NCBI GenBank assembly: GCA_021775385.1
Contig: JAJFHW010000144.1
Location: forward strand, 1-15,144
Reading direction: 5' to 3'
Length of the DNA: 15,144 nucleotides
Source of the DNA: Hyphomicrobiales bacterium
Lineage (GTDB): Bacteria; Pseudomonadota; Alphaproteobacteria; Rhizobiales; HXMU1428-3
A program made the translations under genes and the position numbers. The notes under the pieces are model-generated. The model was not told the origin of the DNA and ran no database searches. It saw nothing but the letters and a program-made list of their open reading frames with translations. Shown here one piece after another: positions 7,361 through 13,861 of the stretch. Position 1 is the stretch's first letter. Each line of letters opens with the position of its first letter.

Positions 7361-7750
7361 TTGGTTGTAAAATCTAATCTTATACTGCTTGGAACTATTG
7401 TGCTCTTTAGCCAGCTTGCGCCTTTAAACCAAAAAGCTATTGCTGGACCAGTTGATGTGGTCGGTGCAAAAGCAAATAAAGAAGTAGCTGGCACATACCG
7501 CTTTGATGTCACTGTAAAACATGCTGATACGGGTTGGAAACATTATGCAAATAAATGGCAAGTGTTAGCTCCAAATGGAGATGTGTTGGGAACCCGCATT
7601 CTCCATCACCCTCATGTGAATGAGCAACCCTTTACCCGGTCATTATCAGGTGTCAAAATTCCAGAAAATATAAAAAAAATCACAATCAAAGCTTTTGATA
7701 ATTTAAATCATAAAGGCGGTAAGGTTCTTGAAGTTAACTTGAAAAAATAA
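7361..7750 (+). CDS. Small predicted periplasmic protein, unknown function
   Basis: From the TTG at 7361 the product is 129 aa. This start is chosen because AGGGAG lies 7 nt upstream and because the frame then begins directly with a signal peptide (VVKSNLILLGTIVLFSQLAPL, probable cleavage after AIAG at about residue 29). The frame is open further upstream, but that part overlaps the previous gene and is probably not translated. The mature part of about 100 residues is conserved-looking and beta-rich, with TYRFDVTVKHADTGWKHYANKW, then ILHHPHVNEQPFTRSL and KITIKAFDNLNHKGG. The cluster of histidines and aromatic residues could bind metal or a ligand, but no function is established. It is probably co-transcribed with the membrane protein before it, and it converges on the anti-sigma gene 15 nt away. 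Confidence 0.8.
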   Translation: MVVKSNLILLGTIVLFSQLAPLNQKAIAGPVDVVGAKANKEVAGTYRFDVTVKHADTGWKHYANKWQVLAPNGDVLGTRILHHPHVNEQPFTRSLSGVKIPENIKKITIKAFDNLNHKGGKVLEVNLKK

Positions 7751-7765
7751 ACTGCCATCCCTTAT

Positions 7766-8593
7766 TCAACTGGCCATTTGTGAGTAGATATTTTTAGCCA
7801 ATGGTGAGAGGGCTTCCTTAGTGATGTTGCCAACCAAAACATAGCTCACATCATGGTCCAGCCAATAAAATGCATTCATGTTTTTTTCTGAAGCAAATCG
7901 AAAGGCTGAGGTCTCTGTTTTTTGATTGCGAATGAGGTAAAGTGTGATCCGTTTACCAGTTTGGTCTTCATACATAAGCTGAGCTGCCATGCCATTATTC
8001 CGTGGTAATAGCCTTCCACCTATCAAATGAAAACCGCTTTGCTTAAGTTTTGGTGCCTTAATGGGAATTTGTAACCGTTTAGAAAGCCAGGTAACAAGGT
8101 GCCCCTCATCTTTACCGCTTACTTCAACAGGATGTAAGACCTCTACCGCATAAGTCGTGTGAGCATCAAGGGCTTGGCGCACCATCGGGCGTTCTTGAGA
8201 AGACATGTGAGAGGCAACAAGCGTTTGATATCCAAGCCAACCAGAAATGTTGCCAAAAATAAAAATGGAAAGCACAGCAGCAATTGATTGCCAGCGAAAG
8301 TCATTCAGCTTGGTTAGGAATGCTTCTTCTTTCAATACAGGCGCAACAGTTATATCCCCCATTGCTTCTGCAATTTTATGGGGAGAGAGACGCTCCGGAA
8401 TAGGCTCTTGTAAATGTGTATCAAAAAGTGTTTTTAACTGAGCTCGTTGCTCTTGCAACTCAGCAACAAATTTGGCATCGACAGGATGAAGTGCTAAATA
8501 ACTTTCAACAAGCTCCGTATCCCCCTGTGAAAGTTGGCCGTCCACATAAGCATGAAGGTCATCATGATGAATATTGTTTTTATCTTTGATCAT
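7766..8593 (-). CDS. Anti-sigma factor, membrane-bound, partner of adjacent ECF sigma
   Basis: The 275-aa protein has the usual anti-sigma layout. A cytoplasmic N-terminal domain starts HHDDLHAYVDGQLSQGD (residues 9-25, typical of RsiW/FecR-like anti-sigma domains, but without the HxxxCxxC zinc motif). One transmembrane segment lies at about 102-124, and an extracytoplasmic domain follows with GFHLIGGRLLP, a YEDQTGKRITLYLIRNQ stretch and FYWLDHDVSYVLVGN. It should sequester the sigma factor encoded just upstream and release it on an envelope signal. The ATG overlaps the sigma stop codon (ATGA, 4 nt), indicating translational coupling, and GGAG precedes it. Its periplasmic domain resembles that of the second anti-sigma factor at 10961-11779, so the two are probably paralogues. 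The signal is not deducible from sequence. Confidence 0.88.
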   Translation of the reverse strand: MIKDKNNIHHDDLHAYVDGQLSQGDTELVESYLALHPVDAKFVAELQEQRAQLKTLFDTHLQEPIPERLSPHKIAEAMGDITVAPVLKEEAFLTKLNDFRWQSIAAVLSIFIFGNISGWLGYQTLVASHMSSQERPMVRQALDAHTTYAVEVLHPVEVSGKDEGHLVTWLSKRLQIPIKAPKLKQSGFHLIGGRLLPRNNGMAAQLMYEDQTGKRITLYLIRNQKTETSAFRFASEKNMNAFYWLDHDVSYVLVGNITKEALSPLAKNIYSQMAS

Positions 8594-9111
8594 TTCACTC
8601 TCCTTAAACTGGTTGGTTCACTGTTCTTAGGTTCATAATCAATCAGTTTTCGTAAACGTTCTCTTCCCCGGCCTAGTCGAGACATAAGCGTTCCAATCGG
8701 GATCCCAAGAACTTGTGCTGCTTCTTTATAAGCCATACCTTCAACGGTAACGAGTAGCAAAACTTCTCGTTGGTCTAGAGGTAAAGTAGCAAGAGCTCTT
8801 TGCGTTTCAGCTAATGCCACACTACTAGGTTGAGAGGCCGCAACAGCGGGTTCAATAGTCATGTCATCTAATGAAGATAGAGAAGGTCGGCTTTTAATAG
8901 AGCGGAGTTGATTGCGATAAATATTTATAAGAATAGTGAAAAGCCAGTTTTGTAATGTACCAGTTGGTGACCATAAATGCCGCTTACGAATAGCACGTTC
9001 TAGACAATCCTGAACGAGATCATCCGCTTGATCAGCGGATCCTGTCAGCGCACGTGCGTAACGCCGCAAAGCAGGTATACACGCTTCAATTTCGTCCAGG
9101 AACTGTGTCAT
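8590..9111 (-). CDS. ECF-type RNA polymerase sigma factor (first pair)
   Basis: This sigma-70-family protein has only regions 2 and 4. Region 2 contains RRYARALTGSADQADDLVQDCLERAI and LQNWLFTILINIYRNQLR (core binding and -10 recognition). Region 4 contains LPLDQREVLLLVTVEGMAYKEAAQVLGIPIGTLMSRLGRGRERLR (-35 recognition helix-turn-helix). The ATG at 9111 gives 173 aa with GAGGA about 11 nt upstream. A TTG at 9129 in frame gives 179 aa but lacks a ribosome binding site. It is followed by its anti-sigma gene with a 4-nt overlap and preceded on the same strand by the P460 gene 35 nt away, so read-through from that gene is possible. No target promoter consensus could be defined by eye. Confidence 0.92.
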   Translation of the reverse strand: MTQFLDEIEACIPALRRYARALTGSADQADDLVQDCLERAIRKRHLWSPTGTLQNWLFTILINIYRNQLRSIKSRPSLSSLDDMTIEPAVAASQPSSVALAETQRALATLPLDQREVLLLVTVEGMAYKEAAQVLGIPIGTLMSRLGRGRERLRKLIDYEPKNSEPTSLRRVK

Positions 9112-9145
9112 GTCTTCATAAGTCCTCAAACTAAATAATCATAAA

Positions 9146-9664
9146 TTATTTTGGTAAAATTGCCGGTGTCGTAAACACATAATCACGTGACTTTACCGGC
9201 GTATGGCAAGCCACACACTCATCTACAAACTCGGCATCGTCACCATATGGTTTTTGCTCGGTTCCTAACCAACGAGCATAGCCCCAGCCACCCGTTTTCT
9301 CATATTTCATCGCATCTTTAATCATAAATTCTGCGTGAATAAATTTGCCAGGAACGGTCGCCGCTTCCCAATGTTCATCTTTACGGTTTTTCCAAACAAT
9401 TTTTGCAAGAGTGGCACCATCCGGCCAAGGGTTCGTCTTGCCTGCACGAGCAGCTTCAATCGCGATATCATTCCCAAGAATAACTCGAATACTATCATGA
9501 TCAGAACGATGAGACGGCGCGATCACACGCCAATTTTTATAGTCCTTTGGAATCTCAATTCCATTAGGCGCAGGAGTAACAACTGTTTCACCAGCAAAGG
9601 CAGTAAGTGTAAGTCCAGTTGAAACTGCAAAAAGAAAACCGGCTATTAAGACAGGGTGTTTCAT
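9146..9664 (-). CDS. Cytochrome P460-family c-type heme protein, exported
   Basis: The 172-aa precursor has a signal peptide (MKHPVLIAGFLFAVSTGLTLTAFA, two pieces of one segment, probable cleavage after AFA) and a single C-terminal heme c motif, CVACH at residues 150-154. The body (IEIPKDYKNWRVIAPSHR, then WPDGATLAKIVWKNR and GGWGYARW) fits the cytochrome P460 family. Members oxidise hydroxylamine or bind nitric oxide, and in true P460 a lysine is cross-linked to the heme. The lysines around residues 88-95 are candidates but this cannot be proven here. The ATG at 9664 is used because GGAG lies 6 nt upstream; an ATG 12 nt further upstream in frame has no such site. It lies directly upstream of the ECF sigma/anti-sigma pair on the same strand, suggesting shared control. 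Confidence 0.88.
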   Translation of the reverse strand: MKHPVLIAGFLFAVSTGLTLTAFAGETVVTPAPNGIEIPKDYKNWRVIAPSHRSDHDSIRVILGNDIAIEAARAGKTNPWPDGATLAKIVWKNRKDEHWEAATVPGKFIHAEFMIKDAMKYEKTGGWGYARWLGTEQKPYGDDAEFVDECVACHTPVKSRDYVFTTPAILPK

Positions 9665-9838
9665 AAAACGCTCCATTTTCTACAAATGAATAAAGGGTTG
9701 AAGTTTAAATTATGCAAAATTGTTACTTAAAGCGTTTGGCTGAAAACAAGGTTGGACAACCAGACAAAGCTTTAAAAAAGTCTGCTATAATTAAAAAACA
9801 CAACCGGAGGCGTTTTAATCCCAAAGAAATAAAAATCA

Positions 9839-9870
9839 TTTGGGTTTAGATAATAAACTCCAAACCCAAA
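9839..9870 (-). terminator. Intrinsic terminator after the DUF4399 gene
   Basis: TTTGGGTTT (9839-9847) and AAACCCAAA (9862-9870) form a nine-pair stem. Read on the minus strand the hairpin is followed by a T-rich stretch (TGATTTTTATTTC). It sits 26 nt after the DUF4399 stop codon and before the P460 gene, so these two genes are probably separate transcripts despite their shared direction. A nearby CCCAAA at 9820-9825 can pair alternatively with TTTGGG. Confidence 0.65.
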
Positions 9871-9895
9871 CCCAAACTCAAAGCTAAAGTCTGAT

Positions 9896-10336
9896 CTATT
9901 TTACAGTTATCGTAATCACTTGAGAGGATACAGGAGGGTTATGAGGAATATGATTTTCGTCTGCAAGTACTAATTGTAGGGTGTGTTTGCCAGGAGAAAG
10001 TTTTAATACCGTCTCCGTCTGACCACCACCAAAATGGATATATTGCTCATCAGCTGGAATGTTATCCAGGCATTCATCAACACCAATTTTCCCTTTGCCA
10101 AGGGCAGCACGGTCAATGAATAAATGATGATGGCCGGTATTCGCTTTAGATACACCAGTCGGCGCAACTCTAATCCCGCTTAAGCCAAAGATGATTTTAA
10201 TGGAGTTCGAGACAACATCTCCACCTTTAATGTTTACAAAATATTGCCTGGCGCCAGTTTTAGAAAGCGTCTCACTCGCCAAAGCACTGTTTGGCAAATT
10301 GAAAAATGCTAAAGCTAAGAAGTCCAATAAATACAA
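9896..10336 (-). CDS. DUF4399 family exported protein, probably frameshifted at its 5' end
   Basis: The readable frame encodes 146 residues with DUF4399 hallmarks: GHHHLFID at 68-75, an acidic/Cys stretch, HFGGGQTET at 101-109 and HIPHNPPV at 129-136. The function of the family is unknown. In this frame a TAA stop stands immediately before the TTG at 10336, and that TTG has no ribosome binding site. One base out of frame, an ATG at 10364-10362 has GGAG 9 nt upstream and begins a textbook signal-peptide n-region (MKKSIALKII). Joining that to the hydrophobic LLDFLALAFFNLPNSALA of the main frame would make a complete signal peptide. So there is either a one-base indel (natural, phase-variable, or a sequence error) or a short TTG-started product. 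It is divergent from the second ECF sigma gene. Confidence 0.75.
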   Translation of the reverse strand: MYLLDFLALAFFNLPNSALASETLSKTGARQYFVNIKGGDVVSNSIKIIFGLSGIRVAPTGVSKANTGHHHLFIDRAALGKGKIGVDECLDNIPADEQYIHFGGGQTETVLKLSPGKHTLQLVLADENHIPHNPPVSSQVITITVK

Positions 10337-10361
10337 TTATTTTAAGAGCTATTGATTTTTT

Positions 10362-10364
10362 CAT
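10362..10364 (-). promoter_or_regulatory. Probable ancestral start codon of the DUF4399 gene
   Basis: This ATG is preceded by GGAG with a 9-nt spacer. It opens a 29-codon frame that starts with a lysine-rich signal-peptide n-region and ends at a TGA inside the DUF4399 coding region. It is one base out of frame with the rest of the gene. Confidence 0.55.
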
Positions 10365-10443
10365 AAAATTGATCTCCACTATAAATCCTTACTATGTTGC
10401 ATGTTAATAGGCTTTCCACACGTCTAAGCTTTGGATTATTCAT

Positions 10444-10968
10444 TTGACCGCGAACAGAAATTCTTATGAAGAAATAAGAGCAGGCCTAAGGCAACTGTTT
10501 CCAAAACTCTGGCGTTATTGCCTGTTTTTAACAAGGTCTTCCCATGCAGCAGATGACCTGGCGCAAGCATCTTGCCTTCGCGCGTTAGAAAAAGCTAACC
10601 TCTATAAATCAGATACAAATTTAGATGGATGGGTATTTCGCATAGCCCAAAGATTATGGCTAAATGAACTACGCTCACAATCCACAAGAACCGGACAGGG
10701 CTGTTCGCCAATTGAAGAATATGACCTGGCAGATACAAATTTAGATCCTGAAATGAATATTTTAGGCAAAGACGTGTTATTAGCTATAGATACATTGCCA
10801 GAAGCCCAAAGAATGACTGTTATATTGGTCTATGTAGACGGATTTAGCTATAAAGAAGCGGCTGAAATCCTTGAAATACCAGCAGGAACTGTAATGAGCA
10901 GGTTAGCCGTTGCTCGCAAAGCAATCGCTACTCAATTTAAAGATGATGAAAGCCAAAAAGATGAGTGA
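10444..10968 (+). CDS. ECF-type RNA polymerase sigma factor (second pair)
   Basis: The 174-aa protein consists of sigma region 2 (FPKLWRYCLFLTRSSHAADDLAQASCLRALEKA, then LDGWVFRIAQRLWLNELRS) and region 4 (LPEAQRMTVILVYVDGFSYKEAAEILEIPAGTVMSRLAVARKAI), with no regions 1 or 3, as in ECF sigma factors. It is related to the sigma factor at 8590-9111 (shared GT-MSRL and YKEAA motifs) and directs RNA polymerase to its own promoter set. The start is a TTG at 10444, as no in-frame ATG precedes region 2 and the frame is closed by a TAG at 10408. No good Shine-Dalgarno is visible, so expression may be low or the start imprecise. It overlaps its anti-sigma gene by 8 nt and is divergent from the DUF4399 gene, with about 80-105 nt between them. 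Confidence 0.9.
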   Translation: MTANRNSYEEIRAGLRQLFPKLWRYCLFLTRSSHAADDLAQASCLRALEKANLYKSDTNLDGWVFRIAQRLWLNELRSQSTRTGQGCSPIEEYDLADTNLDPEMNILGKDVLLAIDTLPEAQRMTVILVYVDGFSYKEAAEILEIPAGTVMSRLAVARKAIATQFKDDESQKDE

Positions 10969-11779
10969 GACAGGTAGATTTAGTGATGAAGAGCTGGTCG
11001 CTTATCTTGATGGTGAGGCTGAGTTCGCCCCTATTGACGCCATTAAAACGGCTTTGGTAACAGACGAGAATTTGCGCAGACGCGTGCATAGCCTGCAATT
11101 CAATCAGCAAGCTTTGGTTTCAGCCATGGATAATATTTCTGAAAGGGTGAGCAAGAAAGGCAAGTTGCCAGATTGTCTAGTTGAAAGCTCAGTAGAGAGA
11201 AAAACACCATCTGTCTCTGAGTTACCATCAAAACAAAACTCACCAACAAATGAAACGCGCTTCTCATTTGAGGGGTGGCAAAAAATAGCAGCAGTCGCAT
11301 TGCTGTCTTTGGTCATAGGCTGGAGCGCTCGTAACGTCACAACAGACAACAATCTAAATAATTGGCACAATTACGTAGCAGCCTATCAAGCGCTTTATAG
11401 CAAAGAAACACTTGCTACAATTATTCAAAATGAAGAAACTTCTTCAAAACAATTGCAGCATGTAACAGGCGTTCTCGGCAAAAAAATAGAACTGGCACAA
11501 CTGACCAATGTTAAAGGTCTAAACTACAAAAGAGCTCAAATTTTAGGCTTTAAAGGTCAGCCTTTAATCCAGCTTGCTTTTTTGTCGGCAAAAGGCAAAC
11601 CAGTGGCCCTTTGCATCATCAAGTCTAAGAACAACAAAACATCAAAAGTTATCAATGACGTACAGCAAGGTTTAAAAGCTGCCCATTGGAAAAAGGGTGA
11701 GTTTGAATATCTATTGATCGGTAGCAATGATGCAGAGTTGATAAAATCAGCCGCGACGCAGTTTTCAAAAATCCTGTGA
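10961..11779 (+). CDS. Anti-sigma factor, membrane-bound, partner of second ECF sigma
   Basis: The 272-aa protein has a cytoplasmic N-terminal domain beginning GRFSDEELVAYLDGEAE (no zinc-binding HxxxCxxC), a Ser/Pro-rich linker at about 75-100, one transmembrane segment at about 108-123 and an extracytoplasmic domain (WHNYVAAYQALYSKETLA, later GQPLIQLAFLSAKGKPVAL and FEYLLIGSNDAEL). It should hold the upstream ECF sigma inactive at the membrane. ATG at 10961 overlaps the sigma stop (ATGAGTGA). Methionines at 10943 and 10946 are alternative starts, and none has a strong ribosome binding site, consistent with translational coupling. The extracytoplasmic domain is similar in layout to that of the anti-sigma at 7766-8593. 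A strong hairpin overlaps its stop codon. Confidence 0.87.
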   Translation: MSETGRFSDEELVAYLDGEAEFAPIDAIKTALVTDENLRRRVHSLQFNQQALVSAMDNISERVSKKGKLPDCLVESSVERKTPSVSELPSKQNSPTNETRFSFEGWQKIAAVALLSLVIGWSARNVTTDNNLNNWHNYVAAYQALYSKETLATIIQNEETSSKQLQHVTGVLGKKIELAQLTNVKGLNYKRAQILGFKGQPLIQLAFLSAKGKPVALCIIKSKNNKTSKVINDVQQGLKAAHWKKGEFEYLLIGSNDAELIKSAATQFSKIL

Positions 11780-11799
11780 GTTAAACACTTAACTCACAG
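11774..11799 (+). terminator. Hairpin terminator overlapping the anti-sigma stop codon
   Basis: CTGTGAGTTAA (11774-11784), loop ACAC and TTAACTCACAG (11789-11799) form a perfect 11-pair stem. The TGA stop of the anti-sigma gene (11777-11779) lies within the 5' arm. On the plus strand TTTGAAAG follows, and on the minus strand GGATTTTTG follows. It may therefore act in both directions, between this gene and the convergent MipA gene that ends at 11853. Confidence 0.7.
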
Positions 11800-11852
11800 T
11801 TTGAAAGCTATGTCTGAATAAGCTAAAAAAATAAGAAAAGGTCAAACTTAAC

Positions 11853-12743
11853 TTAACGCCAGTCAAACTTATAGGTTAGCCCAACCAATCCGGTAAACTG
11901 ATTTTCAGTTTCAATAACAGGACTATCTTCAGCATCACCCAAGAGGCGTGAATACTTCACATTGGCAAATAGTTTCCAGCTCTGCGACAATTGCAAATCT
12001 GTGCCCAAAGAAACAAACACATCCTTAAAACCGGCATCTGTATCAAAGGCCGCTAAATTCGCGCGAGAGTTCAGAGATTGCTGCGCAGTAACACCAAAAT
12101 TCGTTTGGAAATACTCTTCATCAGCGTAAGTCGTGCCAACCTTAGCTTTGATTTTTAAACGCTCGTTTAGAGGGCGCTCAACACCAGCACTAAACTTAAG
12201 AAGATACCCATCTTCATCACCAGTCACTTGCTGATGATATGAGGAGCTAAGTGTGTATTTGCTTGCGTTAACATCAAAGCTATAAGCAACAAAACCACCA
12301 ACGATGAGCCCTTCGTCAACATCACCAAGGCCAACAAGCTTGTCACCATCATCTTCCTCGCGGCCAAAGGTATAACCAGCAAGCGGACCAGCAGTTAGGC
12401 CACCTTGGTTGAGGAGTTTAAAGCGCACATCATCAGCACCGTTAATCTCGACATATTCTTTAAAGAAAGAAAATTGGCTATCGCTTGAAAAATCAGGGAT
12501 GATGACAGGAAAGCCATAAACATCATACTCGTCAGAGCCTTCATATTTCGGCTTGATCAGCGCACCACCACCAACTCGCACACCAGAGCCAGACTGCTCA
12601 GCAAGGTCAGATGCAGAAGCCGTGGATGAAACGGCAAAGCCAGCCCCTAAAGCAACTGATGTTGAAAGCAAAGCGGTTGCAAGAGCTTTAGTACTTTTAG
12701 AAACGAGGCTCAACTGAGCAAGACGAACAACAGTAGTTTTCAT
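11853..12743 (-). CDS. MipA/OmpV family outer-membrane protein
   Basis: The 296-aa precursor starts at the ATG at 12743, which has GGAG 9 nt upstream; the frame is open further upstream but without such a signal. A long N-terminal sequence ends in an Ala/Ser-rich signal-peptide region (SVALGAGFAVSSTASAS). The mature protein begins with the family signature VRVGGGALIKPKYEGSDEY followed by GFPVIIPDF. It continues as alternating beta strands and ends with an aromatic-terminated strand (TGLVGLTYKFDWR), as in outer-membrane barrels. MipA in E. coli links the lytic transglycosylase MltA to PBP1B, while OmpV members act as porin-like or adhesion proteins; which role applies here is unknown. It converges on the anti-sigma gene, and a link to the sigma circuits is possible but unproven. 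Confidence 0.92.
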   Translation of the reverse strand: MKTTVVRLAQLSLVSKSTKALATALLSTSVALGAGFAVSSTASASDLAEQSGSGVRVGGGALIKPKYEGSDEYDVYGFPVIIPDFSSDSQFSFFKEYVEINGADDVRFKLLNQGGLTAGPLAGYTFGREEDDGDKLVGLGDVDEGLIVGGFVAYSFDVNASKYTLSSSYHQQVTGDEDGYLLKFSAGVERPLNERLKIKAKVGTTYADEEYFQTNFGVTAQQSLNSRANLAAFDTDAGFKDVFVSLGTDLQLSQSWKLFANVKYSRLLGDAEDSPVIETENQFTGLVGLTYKFDWR

Positions 12744-12940
12744 AAAAGTAAGCTCCATAGCTTTAGAACAAATCGATGAGGTTGATAAAATCCAGTCAGA
12801 ATATAACCAGAATAAATGCATAACCTTAAATATAGCTTTCTTTTATGAAGGTCACTTAAAATATACGTGAAGCCACTCATTTAAATTTTAACTGTGACTA
12901 TCCGGTGGATAAAGACTAAAAATTACAAAATAGCTAGCTA

Positions 12941-13594
12941 TCACAAGATAGATTGCCCTGTCTTTGCCCAGTCTGCCATGAAGCCTTCTAGGCCTTTGTC
13001 TGTAAGAGGGTGTTTAGCAAGTTGTTTAATCACAGATCCAGGCACGGTTGCGACATCTGCACCGATGAGCGCACAGCTTTTCACGTGATTGATATTGCGA
13101 ATAGATGCCGCTAAAATTTCTGTTTCAAAATCATAATTGTCATAAATTTCGCGCATTTCTTCAATGAGCTCCATGCCATCAATGCCCATATCATCCAATC
13201 TGCCAATGAAAGGCGAGATGTAAGTGGCGCCAGCTTTGGCCGCCAATAGAGCCTGGTTCGCGTTAAAGCAAAGTGTCACATTCACTGAAGCGCCATCATC
13301 TGTGAGCGCTTTACAAGTTTTAAGGCCATCCATCGTCAGTGGAACTTTGATAGTCACATTTTCAGCCAAGCCGCGAAGTACCGCAGCTTCTTTCAACATA
13401 GTCGCACTATCAAGTGCAGTCACTTCGGCGCTCACAGGCCCGTCCACTACGGTGCAAATTTCTTTGATCACATCAAGAAAGTTTCTGCCAGATTTCGCAA
13501 TGAGGGAGGGGTTCGTTGTCACCCCATCAATAAGGCCCGTGTCTGCCAATTCGCCAATTTCTTCAATATCTGCGCTGTCGACGAAAAATTTCAT
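12941..13594 (-). CDS. tal: Transaldolase, short TAL/FSA subfamily (often annotated fructose-6-phosphate aldolase, fsa)
   Basis: The 217-aa TIM-barrel enzyme has [14 protein letters not shown] (23-36), the Schiff-base lysine in TIKVPLT (K83) and the [10 protein letters not shown] block (126-135). Transaldolase transfers dihydroxyacetone between sugar phosphates in the non-oxidative pentose phosphate pathway, whereas the sister enzyme FSA cleaves fructose 6-phosphate. By alignment from memory with E. coli FSA (Gln59, Tyr131) and TalB (Glu96, Phe178), this protein has Glu57 and Phe129, which is the transaldolase pattern. The ATG at 13594 begins the family N-terminus (MKFFVDSAD) and has GAGGT 5 nt upstream; the longer frame from 13639 is not supported. 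It is divergent from priA with a 267-nt gap. Confidence 0.93.
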   Translation of the reverse strand: MKFFVDSADIEEIGELADTGLIDGVTTNPSLIAKSGRNFLDVIKEICTVVDGPVSAEVTALDSATMLKEAAVLRGLAENVTIKVPLTMDGLKTCKALTDDGASVNVTLCFNANQALLAAKAGATYISPFIGRLDDMGIDGMELIEEMREIYDNYDFETEILAASIRNINHVKSCALIGADVATVPGSVIKQLAKHPLTDKGLEGFMADWAKTGQSIL

Positions 13595-13861
13595 AAAAGA
13601 CCTCATTCTAAAAATGTACTGTTTTGCTTCATGTCGCAATTTACGAAAAAAGCATCTAGATGCAAATAGATGGGGAAAGCCATAAATTTAGTCCCACAAT
13701 GCCCAAGTCCGATGCTTCACTCATATATTACTATTCTCAATATCGTCAATTCAGCTGTACGTCTATTATCTTTTTGATGTAAGCGATGAAATTAATGGGG
13801 CTAGCCCCTAAATTAAACCACCTCTTTTATGAGTTTACCGCTAAATTAAGGAGTGTCTGAG
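13595..13861. other. Divergent intergenic region between tal and priA
   Basis: This stretch should hold the promoters of both genes. The clear structural feature is a perfect palindrome, GGGGCTAGCCCC (13797-13808), about 40 nt before the priA ribosome binding site (AAGGAG, 13848-13853). The palindrome could be an operator or a small hairpin in the priA leader. I see no gene here. Confidence 0.5.

Noticed and set aside
12930..12941. ATAGCTAGCTAT palindrome as a terminator for the transaldolase gene
   Set aside because: It is a self-complementary 12-mer that leaves no proper hairpin loop and has a broken U-tract, too weak to call.
13224..13685. 153-codon open frame antisense to the transaldolase gene
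   Set aside because: It is the opposite-strand shadow of a strongly supported gene with no family features of its own.
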